Part shown: positions 26,110-35,279 of the stretch, piece after piece | Position numbering within the stretch: the stretch's first letter is position 1 | Layout: each line of letters begins with the position of its first letter | Source of the DNA: PALSA-243 sp049522755 | GTDB lineage: Bacteria; Acidobacteriota; Terriglobia; Bryobacterales; Bryobacteraceae | Length of the DNA: 64,000 bases | NCBI GenBank assembly: GCA_049522755.1 | Contig: JBEKNN010000004.1 | Coordinates: forward strand, 1 to 64,000 | Direction of reading: 5' to 3' | The notes under the pieces: generated by a model | Seen by the model: the letters and a program-made list of their open reading frames with translations, nothing else | What the model was told of the DNA's origin: nothing | The model's database searches: none | Made by a program: the position numbers and the translations under genes

Positions 26110-28079
26110 GCGCGGCCGCCGATCGGCTGCTCGCCCGGACCGATATCGCCAAGGCTAAAGCCGCGGCGGCCGCTTGTGTGCTTCCTTGCAAATCCGATCC
26201 CCCCGTTCAGGCGCTCGACGTCCGGGTTCGGGACACGTTCAAGGGCGGCACGCCGGTTCCTAACGCGGACGTCGCGATTCTGCCGGCCGGCGGGGGCGCC
26301 GTCATTCTGACCGGGCAAACCGACAGCAGCGGAGACGTCATCTTCCGCCTCCCTGTCGGAAGCTACCAGGTGACGGCCCGCAAGGATTGGCATGGGCCCG
26401 ATCCTGCCTCGCAGGACAATGTGAACGTCCCGGCCTACGGGTTCCCCGTGGTGAATCTGGTTCTCGAGGAGATTCGCTACCACCTCCATACCGACGCCGA
26501 CCGCGACGGCGCGGTAGACGCCAGCCGGGCCGGCCTCGACAAGTGGGAATGGGGCAAGGGGAAGAAGGGCGCGATCGTCTATGCCAACAACGACGACGAC
26601 GGTGGACGGAGCAGTCCCGACAACACTGACGCCGTAATTAACACCGGCAACGATCCCGACGACATCGCGCCGTTCGAGATCCGCAGAGTCGGCCCGCATG
26701 ATCCTCCGGCGAGTTGGGAGGGGTTTCTCGAGGTTGCGGCCGGAGCGGAACAATTCATCCGGATATTCGACAGCCGCAGCGCCGGAGCGAATGAACTCAT
26801 CGGACCGGCCACGGGCGCGAAATTCAAACTGCCCGACTTGAAGTTTTCGAAGCGTGAATTCGGCATTGAGGCGGTCCGGTATGCCGACAGTACATGGGAT
26901 GGCGAAGCGATGCTGACTTTCACGCTGAACGCGAACGGCCCCACCGCGGCGGAGCAGGCCAAATTCCGCGTCGCGCCCTGGATGATGCCCAACCACCTGG
27001 ACGCGGCGACGGAGGTTTTCGTCGTCGATGGCGGCGCTTTCAATTCCCGTTACCGGTCCGATCTGAACACAATGGTAACGGCTGCGGGATGCACCCTCAA
27101 CGAATTCGCCAGCGGAGATATCTGGATGCAGGACTGCATGGAAATCGGCTTCTCGAATCTACCCTCGACAGGCATGCATGCAGTGATGAGAAATCCCCGC
27201 AACCGGCCGTTGAAGATCTTTGCCAAGACGCTGCTGAAAGCCGACTTCGGCTATCACGAGCAGGGTTCCCTTGTCCCAAGCAGTACGTTCGATTCCACGG
27301 GGAATCTGGAATGCACGCCGCCGGTTAAGAACTTTCCCTGGGGCCGCATCTACTTCGGGCCGGGTCGTGTTCTGGAAGAAATGGACGACGAAACCAAGGC
27401 GTTTCTCAAGCAGCAGATTGTGCAGAAACCTATCGAGATCGATACGAACTTTCTGGCGGTCGGGCACGTGGATGAGATCATCACGTTCGTCAAGGCCTCG
27501 GACCGTAAGGGGTTTCGCCTGCTGCTCGCGAGCCCCAAAAGGGCTTACACCATACTGACGGCGAATAAGGCGGCGCATGGGTCTGAGAAGATGATGATTG
27601 GCCGCAGCTTCCCGGCTGGATCCGCGGAGGTGACCATTAAAGACTTTCTCGACGTGGGGGTGCTCGGCCAGAGCGCGGCCAGCATCAAGACCTTCAACGA
27701 TAACGCGCAGGCTTCCATCGACGGCGTCCGCGCTACCTTCAAGGCCGAGCTAGGGCTGAGTGAACCGGATATCATCGACGTGCCTGGGTTGTTCATTCCA
27801 AACGCGGACTCTCCGACCTTCGCCGATGCCCTGACCGCGGGCATGGTCAACATGCTGGTGGTCAACGGTCATTGTATTGTGCCCAAGCCCTTCGGTCCGG
27901 TAGTCGGAGGCAAAGATCTGTTCGAGGAAGACCTCAAATCGTCACTGAGCTCGCTGCCGGTGACAGTCAGTTTTCTCGATGACTGGGACGAGTACCATGT
28001 CAAGCTGGGCGAAGTGCATTGCTCGAGCAACACTCTGCGCACTCCAACCCGCGCCAAGTGGTGGGAATTTAAGCCATGA
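26106..28079 (+). CDS. Protein-arginine deiminase (vertebrate-type PAD homologue)
   Basis: 657 residues. Converts protein arginine to citrulline if active. Residues 35-120 form a carboxypeptidase-regulatory-like beta-sandwich (VRVRDTFKGGTPVPNADVAI). Then comes the PAD middle domain with its calcium-site signature (TDADRDGAVDASRAGLDKWE...GAIVYANNDDDGG, 129-167) and the catalytic domain. All four active-site residues of human PAD4 (Asp350, His471, Asp473, Cys645) have equivalents: Asp343 in WMQDCMEIGF, His454 and Asp456 in VGHVDEIITFV, Cys639 in GEVHCSSNT. The substrate-loop-like NPRNRPLK is present too. No signal peptide. It overlaps genes on both sides by 4 bases (ATGA), so it sits inside an operon. 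Confidence 0.92.
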   Translation: MSAAADRLLARTDIAKAKAAAAACVLPCKSDPPVQALDVRVRDTFKGGTPVPNADVAILPAGGGAVILTGQTDSSGDVIFRLPVGSYQVTARKDWHGPDPASQDNVNVPAYGFPVVNLVLEEIRYHLHTDADRDGAVDASRAGLDKWEWGKGKKGAIVYANNDDDGGRSSPDNTDAVINTGNDPDDIAPFEIRRVGPHDPPASWEGFLEVAAGAEQFIRIFDSRSAGANELIGPATGAKFKLPDLKFSKREFGIEAVRYADSTWDGEAMLTFTLNANGPTAAEQAKFRVAPWMMPNHLDAATEVFVVDGGAFNSRYRSDLNTMVTAAGCTLNEFASGDIWMQDCMEIGFSNLPSTGMHAVMRNPRNRPLKIFAKTLLKADFGYHEQGSLVPSSTFDSTGNLECTPPVKNFPWGRIYFGPGRVLEEMDDETKAFLKQQIVQKPIEIDTNFLAVGHVDEIITFVKASDRKGFRLLLASPKRAYTILTANKAAHGSEKMMIGRSFPAGSAEVTIKDFLDVGVLGQSAASIKTFNDNAQASIDGVRATFKAELGLSEPDIIDVPGLFIPNADSPTFADALTAGMVNMLVVNGHCIVPKPFGPVVGGKDLFEEDLKSSLSSLPVTVSFLDDWDEYHVKLGEVHCSSNTLRTPTRAKWWEFKP

Positions 28080-28741
28080 TTTTCGTCCGCCTGTTATTCG
28101 CGGCGTGCATTCTGTGTGAAGCCCAGGTTCCGGAGGCTGGCAGCAAAATGGAAACTTTAGTCGACAAAGCACTAAACAGCAGAGGGCGCGAGTATTTCGA
28201 AGCGGAGCGCGCATACCGGTTGGCCGGCGACTTATCCGCACTCCCGCAAGCGCCGTCCGCTACGAATATGGACCCGCTTTCGGCGCTGATCCTCCAGGTG
28301 CTCCGTCAGTGGAAGCAGCCCGAGGCGCAGGAGTTCGATCAAGCCCTCGAATATCTCGACACATTGCCGGCGCGGATCGCCAATACTCCCATCACCAGTC
28401 CTTCTCCGAGCGGAATATCGGGCTATCTCTCCATGCATTTCAGCTGGCGCGTAGCCGATCTGATGGCGGTACATCTGATCAAGCAAACCGATTGGCCACA
28501 GTGGCGCGTTTCGGGCGTCCTGTTGTACCTTCGCGAACAGGCGCGTCCCTCCATCACGGCGGCGCTGATCCGGTTCGTCTCCGAGACACAGGATAAGAGG
28601 TGGATCGCTGTTGCGCTCGATACCATCCGCGCGGCCCAGGATCCCGACCTGCCGGCGAAGGTTTACGCAGAGGAACGCCACGCGGCGACGAAAAGTCGTC
28701 CTCTGCCGCCGGCGCTGAAGGAACTGGTGAAGCCCAGGTAG
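28076..28741 (+). CDS. Secreted protein of unknown function, coupled to the arginine deiminase
   Basis: 221 residues with a signal peptide (FVRLLFAACILCEAQ, about 1-17). The mature part is mostly helical; LADLMAVHLIKQTDWPQWRV-like sequence and repeated amphipathic helices recall HEAT-type repeats, but no family is certain. Its ATG overlaps the deiminase TGA, so it is made together with that enzyme. It could be an immunity-like, accessory or target protein; the sequence does not decide. Confidence 0.72.
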   Translation: MIFVRLLFAACILCEAQVPEAGSKMETLVDKALNSRGREYFEAERAYRLAGDLSALPQAPSATNMDPLSALILQVLRQWKQPEAQEFDQALEYLDTLPARIANTPITSPSPSGISGYLSMHFSWRVADLMAVHLIKQTDWPQWRVSGVLLYLREQARPSITAALIRFVSETQDKRWIAVALDTIRAAQDPDLPAKVYAEERHAATKSRPLPPALKELVKPR

Positions 28742-28765
28742 CCAAACTATCTGACACACTGCGGC

Positions 28766-30178
28766 TCAGGCCAAAATGTCGTGCACGACATTCCCGGCCA
28801 CATCGGTCAGGCGGAAGTCGCGGCCGCTGTAGCGATAAGTCAATTTCGTGTGATCTATGCCCAGGGCGTGAAGAACGGTGGCGTGCAAGTCATGAATGTG
28901 TACGGGATTCTCCACCGCCTGGAAGCCGAACTCGTCAGTGTTGCCGTAGGTGGTACCGCCTTTGACGCCGCCGCCCGCCAGCAGCGTCGAGAAACCGTGG
29001 CTGTTGTGATCGCGGCCATTTTGCACCTTCACCAGTCCACTGACTTCCAGCACCGGCGTACGGCCGAATTCGCCGCCGATGATGACCACTGTTTCCTGCA
29101 GCAGGCCGCTCGCCTTGAGGTCCGCCAGCAGGGCCGCGATGGGGCCGTCGACGTCGTGCGCCAATTTGCGATGAATCAGAATGTCGTCGTGGTTATCCCA
29201 GGGCTGGCCATTGCCGTAATAGACCTGCACCATGCGCACGCCGCGCTCCACCAGGCGGCGGGCCATCAGGCACCCGCGTCCGAAATCATGGTCCCCATAG
29301 CGGCTGCGGATGGCTTCGGGCTCTTTGGTGATATCGAAGACTTCCGGCGCTTCGCTCTGCATCCGGTAGGCGATTTCAGCCGTCTGGATGCTGCTTTCCA
29401 GTTGGCCATCTTCGCCTTCACGCTTTTCGTCGATCACATTCAACTGGCGCAACAAATCCAGGGCGCGCCGCTGTTCCGGCAGTGGCGTTGACGGATTGCG
29501 GATATAGCTGATCAGCTTGTCAGGAGTCTTCTCACTGTTCGGAATGTAAGTGCCCTGGTAGATAGCCGGCAGGAAAGTGGAGCTCCAAAGCTGCGCACCT
29601 ACAATGGGGTAACCCGGACACAAGACGACAAAGCCGGGCAGGTTCTGGTTTTCCGAGCCAAGACCGTAGGTCACCCAGGAACCCATCGACGGGCGGCCGG
29701 GAACACGATTGCCACAGTTCATCAGGAAGAGCGATGGCTCATGGTTCGGAATATCCGTGTACATCGAGCGAATCACACAGACATCGTCAATCGCGTCTCC
29801 CAGCTTGGGGAAGATCTCACTGATCTCGATGCCGCTCTTGCCGCATTGGCGGAAGGCGAAGGGCGAACCGAGCAGATTGCCGGTCTTGCGCTCAGTCTTC
29901 AGGTTGCCGCTGGGGATAGGCTGGCCGCTGTATTTCTGCAGCATCGGCTTGGGATCGAACGTATCCACCTGGGAGGGACCGCCGTTCAGAAAGAGAAAGA
30001 TGACGTGTTTCGCCGATGCCTTGAAATGCGGGGCTTTGGGAGCCATGGGCGACGCCGCGCCGGCCAGAGTCTTTGTCTCGGCCGGCTGCGATGCTTCCAG
30101 AATACCGGCAAGTCCGGCCATACCGAAGCCGGTCCCCATGGTGCGGAGTATTTGCCGTCGCGATGGCTTAAAGATCAT
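28766..30178 (-). CDS. DUF1501 protein (sulfatase-like fold, Tat-exported)
   Basis: 470 residues. The N-terminus has a twin-arginine-like start (PSRRQILRTMGTGFGMAGLAGI). The body shows DUF1501 hallmarks: HVIFLFLNGGPSQVDTFDPK, DDVCVIRSMYTDIPNHEPS, RGCLMARRLVERGVRMVQVYYG, VVIIGGEFGRTP and RDHNSHGFSTLLAGGGVKGG. These belong to the alkaline-phosphatase/sulfatase superfamily and are typically paired with DUF1549/DUF1553 cytochrome proteins, as here (12 bases downstream of that gene). The pair is widespread in Planctomycetes and Acidobacteria. The substrate is unknown; a role in polysaccharide catabolism is only inferred. Confidence 0.9.
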   Translation of the reverse strand: MIFKPSRRQILRTMGTGFGMAGLAGILEASQPAETKTLAGAASPMAPKAPHFKASAKHVIFLFLNGGPSQVDTFDPKPMLQKYSGQPIPSGNLKTERKTGNLLGSPFAFRQCGKSGIEISEIFPKLGDAIDDVCVIRSMYTDIPNHEPSLFLMNCGNRVPGRPSMGSWVTYGLGSENQNLPGFVVLCPGYPIVGAQLWSSTFLPAIYQGTYIPNSEKTPDKLISYIRNPSTPLPEQRRALDLLRQLNVIDEKREGEDGQLESSIQTAEIAYRMQSEAPEVFDITKEPEAIRSRYGDHDFGRGCLMARRLVERGVRMVQVYYGNGQPWDNHDDILIHRKLAHDVDGPIAALLADLKASGLLQETVVIIGGEFGRTPVLEVSGLVKVQNGRDHNSHGFSTLLAGGGVKGGTTYGNTDEFGFQAVENPVHIHDLHATVLHALGIDHTKLTYRYSGRDFRLTDVAGNVVHDILA

Positions 30179-30190
30179 CTGGATTTTTCC

Positions 30191-32845
30191 TTAGTCTAGA
30201 TAGGTGAACTCATTGGAACTTAGCAGCACCTGGGTGTATTCGGGCCACGCGCCCGGATTGCCGCCGATGAATTCGCGCGCCAGCCTCCGCTCTTCAGGCG
30301 TAGGATCGCGCTGCAGCACGAAGCGGTAAGTAGCCGTAATGCGCTGGTCGTCACTCGTCGCATTGGCGGCGACGCGAGCGGTGAGGGCGGCGGATTGAGC
30401 GATGACGAACGGGCTGTTCATGAAGAAGAGCTTTTGCAGCGGGACGGTGGTTTGCAGGCGCTGCTCGCTGGTGCCGTTCGGATTCGGAAAATCGAATAGC
30501 GCCAGCACCGGATCGAGTTGGCGTCGGGAAATGTAAGCGTAAACCGTGCGGCGATTATTATCCTTGTCGAGCCGGACGGCGGGTCCGCCTGCCTGCAAAT
30601 CGAGCTTCCCGGAGACATACAGCAGGGAATCGCGTAGCGACTCGGCATCCAGGCGGCGGCGGTTGTATCGCCACAGCAGGCGGTTGTCGGGATCTTCGGC
30701 ATAGTTGCGGTCGGAGGCGTCGGCGCTCAACCCATAGACGGCGGTCAGCATGATTTCGCGGTGCAGTTTCTTGAGTGACCAGCCTTCGCGCACAAACCGG
30801 TCGGCGAGATAATCGAGCAGCTCGGGATGCGAGGGGCGGTCGCCTTGCGACCCGAAGTTGCTGGCCGTGCGCACCAAGCCGTACCCGAAGTGCTGCTGCC
30901 AGACGCGATTGACAATAACACGCGCGGTCAAAGGGTTGGCGGGGTTGGCGATGGCTTCGGCGAGCTCCAGGCGCTCTTTGCCACGCTGGAACCGTTCCGG
31001 GTCTGCAGGAGACAGAATTGCCAGAAAGTGCGGCGGAGCAAGGTCGCCGGGATTGTGCTGATCGCCGCGAACCCAGACATGTTGTTCCGCGGGCTTCGCC
31101 TTGTCGGCAATGGTTTGCAGCGCGGGATAGGCAGGTGGAAGATCCTTCTTCAGGGCGGCCAATTGCACCCGAAGCTGGGTAAGGTGACTGAGCCAGACGC
31201 CCGCGAGGAAACGGTCGATCTTGGCATCCTCCTCTTTTGCGTCACCGTAGTGAAGGACGCCGCGATCGCCAAGCATGTCCTCCCAAAGGCCGAACTTGGC
31301 GCGGTCGAGTGACACTAGATTCGCATTGGATAGATCGTTGCGCGAGGGATTGAGACCCAGACGGATGTGGTTTTCATCATCGACCCGATTTTTCTCGGCG
31401 ATGACTGCGAGAACCTGGGCCTGGAATTCGGCGGCCGCCTTCACGCGCTGATCCTGCGTTGTGGCTGCGTACCAATCCTTCAGAAACGGGTGTTGCTTTT
31501 CGGGCTCAGCCAAATACTTTGTCCAGCGTGCGACGGTTACTGGATCGAGCGTTGTGCCCGCGGTTGTGGAGGCTGTCGTGTCATTAATTTTGCTCGAAGG
31601 CTGGCCGGAGGCGAGCAGATAGCGCGCGGTCTCGGAAGCGAGGATCAGACCCAACTGTGCCGATTGAGCGTCGACGTACTCCTTGAGTTCCTTCTCCTTC
31701 TTTTCAATGAGGGCCTTCTGCGCGTTAAACGCATCAACCGTCGCCTTGGGAGCGAGAGGAACCTCATGCAGGTCCGTGTTGCGGAAGATGCCCATCAGAG
31801 AGTAGAAATCGCGCGTGGGAATGGGGTCGTACTTGTGATCGTGGCACTGTGCGCAGGCCACCGTGAGGCCCAGGAAGCCGCGGGTGGTGGCATCCACGCG
31901 ATCGTCCTGCATCTCAGGGCTCAGCGCATAGAAGCCGAGGCCCGCTTCGTATTTTTGGTGATTGGGAAGCTGATCGCCGGCGATTTGGGCTTTCACGAAA
32001 ACGTCGTAGGGCATGTCGTCCTGAATGGCCTGAATCACCCAATCGCGATAGCGGAACGAGGCCGGATAAGGGTTGTCGCGCTCCGAATCCAGCCGGTCAT
32101 CGGAGTAGCGGGCGACATCGAGCCACAGACGTCCCCAGCGTTCGCCATAGCGGGGCGAGGCGAGCAGACGATCAATCACTTTGGCGAACGCATCGGTCGA
32201 GCGGTCGCGTTCGAATGCATCCACTTCTTCGAAGGTGGGCGGGAGGCCGGTGAGATCGTAGGTGGCGCGTCGAATCAACGTGCGGCGATCGGCGCGGCGC
32301 ACCGGATGCAGCCCGCGCGCCTCCAGCTTTGACGCGCTGAAGCGGTCAATCTCGGTGCGGTCCCAGTTACCATCCTTCACCTCCGGCGGAGCCACGGCCT
32401 TAACCGGTTGGAAAGACCAGAAGGCGCGCTGCTCGGCAGTGATCAAGTAGGGCGGCGATTTCAGCGCGGCTTTCTCATGCTCCGGCCACATCGCGCCGGC
32501 TCTCACCCAAGCCTCGACAGCGGCGATCTGGTCGGCTGCCAGTTTGCCGGTGGGTGGCATCTTGCGGTCGCCGTCGTAGCGCAGAGCTTTCACTATAAGG
32601 CTCGCGTCGGGATCGCCAGGAACGGCAATGGGTCCGGACTTCCCGCCTTTCAGAAAGTGTTCGCGCGAGTCGAGCTGCAGCCCTCCCATGCGCGTTTCCG
32701 TGTGGCAGGCGTAACACTTCTCTACGAACAGGGGGCGGATCTTCGTCTCAAAGAAATCGGCGCCAGCGGAAACCGGCGCCGGCTGAGCAAGTAAAGCCGG
32801 TGCTGTGGCTGCCAGGAGGACAAAGCTGCCCGCCACTGAGCGCAT
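30191..32845 (-). CDS. PSCyt1-DUF1549-DUF1553 cytochrome-type protein
   Basis: 884 residues. Signal peptide (about 1-21), a Planctomycete-type cytochrome C domain with one heme motif CYACH (about residue 45, IRPLFVEKCYACHTETRMGG), DUF1549 (about 150-360: RTEIDRFSASKLEARGLHPV, ERWGRLWLDVARYSDD, FLGLTVACAQCHDHKYDPIP with a second CxxCH) and DUF1553 (about 590-860: RVIVNRVWQQHFGYGLV, RDSLLYVSGKLD). It probably acts with the DUF1501 protein encoded next. ATG 32845 starts the signal peptide; a GTG at 32860 is also in frame. No clear ribosome site was seen. Confidence 0.9.
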   Translation of the reverse strand: MRSVAGSFVLLAATAPALLAQPAPVSAGADFFETKIRPLFVEKCYACHTETRMGGLQLDSREHFLKGGKSGPIAVPGDPDASLIVKALRYDGDRKMPPTGKLAADQIAAVEAWVRAGAMWPEHEKAALKSPPYLITAEQRAFWSFQPVKAVAPPEVKDGNWDRTEIDRFSASKLEARGLHPVRRADRRTLIRRATYDLTGLPPTFEEVDAFERDRSTDAFAKVIDRLLASPRYGERWGRLWLDVARYSDDRLDSERDNPYPASFRYRDWVIQAIQDDMPYDVFVKAQIAGDQLPNHQKYEAGLGFYALSPEMQDDRVDATTRGFLGLTVACAQCHDHKYDPIPTRDFYSLMGIFRNTDLHEVPLAPKATVDAFNAQKALIEKKEKELKEYVDAQSAQLGLILASETARYLLASGQPSSKINDTTASTTAGTTLDPVTVARWTKYLAEPEKQHPFLKDWYAATTQDQRVKAAAEFQAQVLAVIAEKNRVDDENHIRLGLNPSRNDLSNANLVSLDRAKFGLWEDMLGDRGVLHYGDAKEEDAKIDRFLAGVWLSHLTQLRVQLAALKKDLPPAYPALQTIADKAKPAEQHVWVRGDQHNPGDLAPPHFLAILSPADPERFQRGKERLELAEAIANPANPLTARVIVNRVWQQHFGYGLVRTASNFGSQGDRPSHPELLDYLADRFVREGWSLKKLHREIMLTAVYGLSADASDRNYAEDPDNRLLWRYNRRRLDAESLRDSLLYVSGKLDLQAGGPAVRLDKDNNRRTVYAYISRRQLDPVLALFDFPNPNGTSEQRLQTTVPLQKLFFMNSPFVIAQSAALTARVAANATSDDQRITATYRFVLQRDPTPEERRLAREFIGGNPGAWPEYTQVLLSSNEFTYLD

Positions 32846-33031
32846 ACTCTGTTCTACCACATATGTGGAAGTTGAGCTTGCTCCGCCGCTGCTCTAAAGA
32901 GAAAGCGCCTTCCCGTTTCGCCGTCGAAAATGCCGCGAGCCCTTCTGGGCAACAATTCTGCGATCCATGCCGCAGAGCATTGCAGCCAAATCGCATTTCT
33001 GCCGAAGTAACACAAGAGGAGAACCAAAAAG

Positions 33032-33379
33032 ATGTCAAAAGCCGCAATTGGAGCCCGGCAGGAATTCAGACGACCGCCCGCAGCCCGTCTCATGCGGTGT
33101 GTCCACGGCGCCACAATCCGCCTCGCTATGGTGTCGGTTGCCTTGGTAGCTGGAATATTTCCGGGAGCCGCCAGGAGTCCGCAGATTCAGTCATTTCATC
33201 CGCTTTTTCCGACTCGTCCTCCACGGGCTATAAGCGGTCCGGCGGCAGCAAAACCCGCGAGCGGGATGGCCAAACGCATGGGCAAGTTGACACCGCAAGA
33301 TCGTAAGCGAATGGCCGCAGCGATGAACCGCCGGATTTCAAACCAGAAGGCGTCACAAGCCAAGAAGAGCGTCCGGTAA
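33032..33379 (+). CDS. Small basic protein, uncertain
   Basis: 115 residues. A hydrophobic segment (about 30-47, IRLAMVSVALVAGIFPGAA) could be a late signal or anchor. The C-terminus is basic (GKLTPQDRKRMAAAMNRRIS). AAGAGGAG lies about 11 bases before the ATG, giving modest support. No family is recognised, and the N-terminal half has weak coding character, so this may be a fortuitous frame or a shorter protein starting at the internal ATG before AKRMGKL. Confidence 0.4.
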   Translation: MSKAAIGARQEFRRPPAARLMRCVHGATIRLAMVSVALVAGIFPGAARSPQIQSFHPLFPTRPPRAISGPAAAKPASGMAKRMGKLTPQDRKRMAAAMNRRISNQKASQAKKSVR

Positions 33380-33589
33380 CAGGCTTTGACTCGACTGTTC
33401 CGCTTTCGTTTCCAGACAGCGAACCGCGAATGCTCATGACAAGGCGCGCCGGGATTCTTGAACCAATCCACAAGTGAATCATCTTCAGCTCCAGTGCTCG
33501 CGCCAGCGATGGCCGATAAGAACCAGGAGCCTCAGAACCCGATAGGCGCGCTTTTCGTACCGGACCCGCCGCTAGGGTTGAAGCGGTGG

Positions 33590-33817
33590 AAATCTGCTTC
33601 GGTTGGTGCGCAGAAACGTATAACCTGCGGCGCCGCCAGCCGGCTGTATTTCGGGCTCGACGCCCAAACCACCGCGAGCCTGGAGATTCGCTGGCCCAAC
33701 GGAGAGCGGGAGAAGATCGCGGATGTGGCTGCGGACCAATTGGTCGTGATCCGGGAAGGCTCCCGCGTGATTCGGACCGAACGCTTTGCGGTTGTGCGTC
33801 GTCAGCGCGGCCGCTAG
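33590..33817 (+). pseudogene. C-terminal fragment of an ASPIC/UnbV (CRTAC1-type) protein
   Basis: The frame contains VGAQKRITCGAASRLYFGLD, AQTTASLEIRWPNGEREKIA and DVAADQLVVIREG, which matches the ASPIC/UnbV domain that closes large VCBS-repeat secreted proteins. Only this terminal portion exists; the preceding codons (33458-33590) do not look like the rest of such a protein. It ends by overlapping the last bases of the convergent amidase gene. Interpreted as the remnant of a deleted gene. Confidence 0.7.
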
Positions 33818-35238
33818 CCGGTCGCCGCAACACCCTGTGTGGCCTTCGAGGGCGCTTTCCAGCCCCCCAAAGCCTGCTCCAAACGGGCCGCAATAGCCAG
33901 CGCAACATCCTCTCGCCATGGCTTGGCCAATATCTGTACCGCAACAGGCAGCCCCGTGGGCGACTCTCCGCAGCGCACCACCACTCCTGGAAGGCCGGCA
34001 AGATTGTAGGCCATCGTGTAGCTGAAACCTCGAAAGTTCGCGTCCTGTGTGGAGGCGCCGTGGGTAAGCGCAGGGTGCGGGTAAGCTGGACAAACAATGG
34101 CATCAAACCGGGTCAGGAAGCAGGCCATCTCCGAACGATAGCGATCCCACTCCGCCCAGTAGTTTTGGAAGCCGGCAAGATCGGTGCGGTAAGCTTCCAG
34201 CCTGTCAAGCCAACCGGTCAGGAGTGGGTGCACGCGGGACGAGCCCAGTGCGGCGAGATATGCCCTGAGAGAGTCGCCGCCATCGGCGCCGAGTAACTTC
34301 ATTTCCAGATCGTAGGCCTCACTCACACAAGATGGCCGCGCCTCCTCAGTGTCAGTCAAATCAGGCGCCAGAGCGTTGGCCGCGGACCGGACTACAGCCG
34401 CAACCTCTTGGCTGGCGGCGCAGCATCCATTATCCGTGTGGAACGCGATGCGCAGACCTCCGAGCTTTCTCTCATCGAGTGCGGAGAACTGCACATCGGC
34501 AACTGCCGGGTCAACGCCGTCAGGACCAGCTAGAAGGCCCATCATCAGGACCAGATCTTCGACTTGCCGCGCCATAGGTCCGATCTGCCATAAGGCTTCG
34601 ATCCATCCGCCCGCGGGCGGGAAATGTCCGGTCCGGGGCAGGCGCCCGGATGTGGGTTTGATCGCCGCAATACCGCAGAACGCGGCGGGCAATCGGACGC
34701 TGCCGGCGCAATCGCTTCCCAGGCCCATCGGCGAACCGCAGGCGGCGATCAGCGCGGCCTCGCCCCCGCTGCTGCCACCGGAGGTGCGCGTGAGGTCGTA
34801 AGGATTGTTCGTGCGCCCGAATAGCAGGTTGTCGCTCTCGAACGCGAACAGAAGGTCGGGAAGGTTGGTCTTCGCGATGGGAATGGCGCCGGCTTGCCGC
34901 AGGCGTGCGACCAGCGTTGCGTCCGCGGTGGACAGGGGCGCCGTTGCACGGCCAACGGTACCGGCCGTGCAACGAGTCCGTTCGACTTCAATCGAGTCTT
35001 TGACGCTGAACGGAACGCCGTGCAGCGGACCAATCGATAGGCCGCGGGCCACAGCCTCGTCCGCGGCGCGCGCTTGATCAAGCGCGTTGCTGCCGAGAAG
35101 TTCGACGACGGCATTGATCGAGGGGTTCACGGCCGAGATATGGCTCAGGTGTGCCTGGATCAGCTGCACCGATGAGAGTTCCCGGTTGCGAATCAGTGCC
35201 GCTTGTCTGGTCGCCGAGAGCGAGAGGAGAGAGTTCAC
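33814..35238 (-). CDS. Amidase-signature-family amidohydrolase
   Basis: 474 residues. The amidase-signature triad is complete: Lys80 in PFSVKDSIE, Ser156 in TSGGSSGGEAAL and Ser180 in GSDCAGSVRLPAAFCG, with the 24-residue spacing typical of the family. Hydrolyses an amide bond. It is not GatA, since no gatB or gatC lies near and loop sequences differ. No signal peptide, so cytoplasmic. The substrate cannot be told. It is preceded on the same strand by the catalase gene (41-base gap), so the two could be co-transcribed. Confidence 0.88.
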   Translation of the reverse strand: MNSLLSLSATRQAALIRNRELSSVQLIQAHLSHISAVNPSINAVVELLGSNALDQARAADEAVARGLSIGPLHGVPFSVKDSIEVERTRCTAGTVGRATAPLSTADATLVARLRQAGAIPIAKTNLPDLLFAFESDNLLFGRTNNPYDLTRTSGGSSGGEAALIAACGSPMGLGSDCAGSVRLPAAFCGIAAIKPTSGRLPRTGHFPPAGGWIEALWQIGPMARQVEDLVLMMGLLAGPDGVDPAVADVQFSALDERKLGGLRIAFHTDNGCCAASQEVAAVVRSAANALAPDLTDTEEARPSCVSEAYDLEMKLLGADGGDSLRAYLAALGSSRVHPLLTGWLDRLEAYRTDLAGFQNYWAEWDRYRSEMACFLTRFDAIVCPAYPHPALTHGASTQDANFRGFSYTMAYNLAGLPGVVVRCGESPTGLPVAVQILAKPWREDVALAIAARLEQALGGWKAPSKATQGVAATG

Positions 35239-35279
35239 TGTCCCATTCTATCTACGGCGGCCGCATAAGAGAGTCCCTC

